From the NCBI GenBank assembly GCA_034687125.1, contig JAQGBZ010000184.1, positions 59,075-123,074 of the forward strand: a stretch of DNA of 64,000 bases. The letters are read 5' to 3'. The notes under the pieces were generated by a model, which was not told the DNA's origin, made no database searches, and saw nothing but the letters and a program-made list of their open reading frames with translations. Below, piece after piece: positions 63,820 to 64,000 of this stretch. Each line of letters begins with the position of its first letter. Position 1 is the stretch's first letter. The position numbers and the translations under genes were made by a program. The stretch comes from Neelides folsomi (Eukaryota; Arthropoda; Collembola; Neelipleona; Neelidae).

Positions 63820-64000
63820 CGTAGTATAATCTATGGGTCCATAATGGCTCTTCGTAACACATCACTTCGTAATGCCGTTCTCTTCGTAAACAATTTAATC
63901 GTACACAACCCTTCGTACTACTCATCTCATCGTACAAACTACTCCATATTAACTTTTCTTCGTATTCAATTTTAATCGTATACCGTATTCATCTTATACT
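63820..64000. repeat. Periodic CGTA-word array at window edge
   Basis: CGTA, mostly as TTCGTA or ATCGTA, occurs at 63820, 63853, 63868, 63885, 63900, 63914, 63930, 63960, 63977 and 63984. The gaps are mostly 14-17 bases, and the two longer gaps (33 and 30) are about twice that. The sequence between the words is not conserved. This looks like an eroded minisatellite of about 15-16 bp or a cluster of binding sites. It runs to the end of the window and may continue. Confidence 0.55.

Overview
This is a eukaryotic nuclear window. It is AT-rich, its genes are interrupted by mostly short (50-250 bp) GT-AG introns, and it has no operon structure. The gene set points to an arthropod: an arthropod-style vasopressin/oxytocin (inotocin) receptor, a Pod-1-like coronin and an EB-module membrane protein. 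A crustacean, perhaps a copepod, is my inference; no marker in the window settles the species. I rebuilt the gene models by hand from reading frame, GT/AG sites and phase compatibility, and I name families from recognisable protein motifs without a database search. Splice coordinates may be off by one or two bases.

Layout. 1-4 kb is AT-rich DNA with two inverted-repeat elements. 4.1-7.2 kb (minus) is a five-exon vasopressin/oxytocin-type GPCR. 8.9-14.9 kb (minus) is a single-pass membrane protein with EB modules and four LDL-receptor class A repeats. 15-21 kb is gene-poor. 21.3-56.3 kb is gene-dense: NUP54 (-), the CTD phosphatase FCP1/CTDP1 (-), a CENP-L-like kinetochore protein (+), DCAF11 (+), a centrosomal-type coiled-coil protein (-), a RAMAC-like cap-methyltransferase activator (+), RPS10 (-), a coronin-7/Pod-1-like protein (+), TMEM231 (-), the JAMM protease MPND (-), the PQ-loop protein SLC66A2 (+), pyruvate dehydrogenase phosphatase (+) and myosin regulatory light chain (+). 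56.3-64 kb is again gene-poor, with a possible two-exon small gene near 63.2 kb and a CGTA-word array at the right edge.

The genes are mostly unrelated housekeeping functions: nuclear pore, Pol II CTD dephosphorylation, kinetochore, CUL4 adaptor, translation, cilium transition zone, actomyosin and mitochondrial metabolism. Several sit head to head with short spacers that probably act as shared promoters. The most interesting points are an unannotated-looking in-frame alternative first exon for the myosin regulatory light chain, a long-TIR element carrying its own small ORF inside a NUP54 intron, a chain of same-phase FG-repeat exons in NUP54, a GPCR lacking the toggle-switch tryptophan, and a coronin-7-like gene with only the C-terminal coronin domain.
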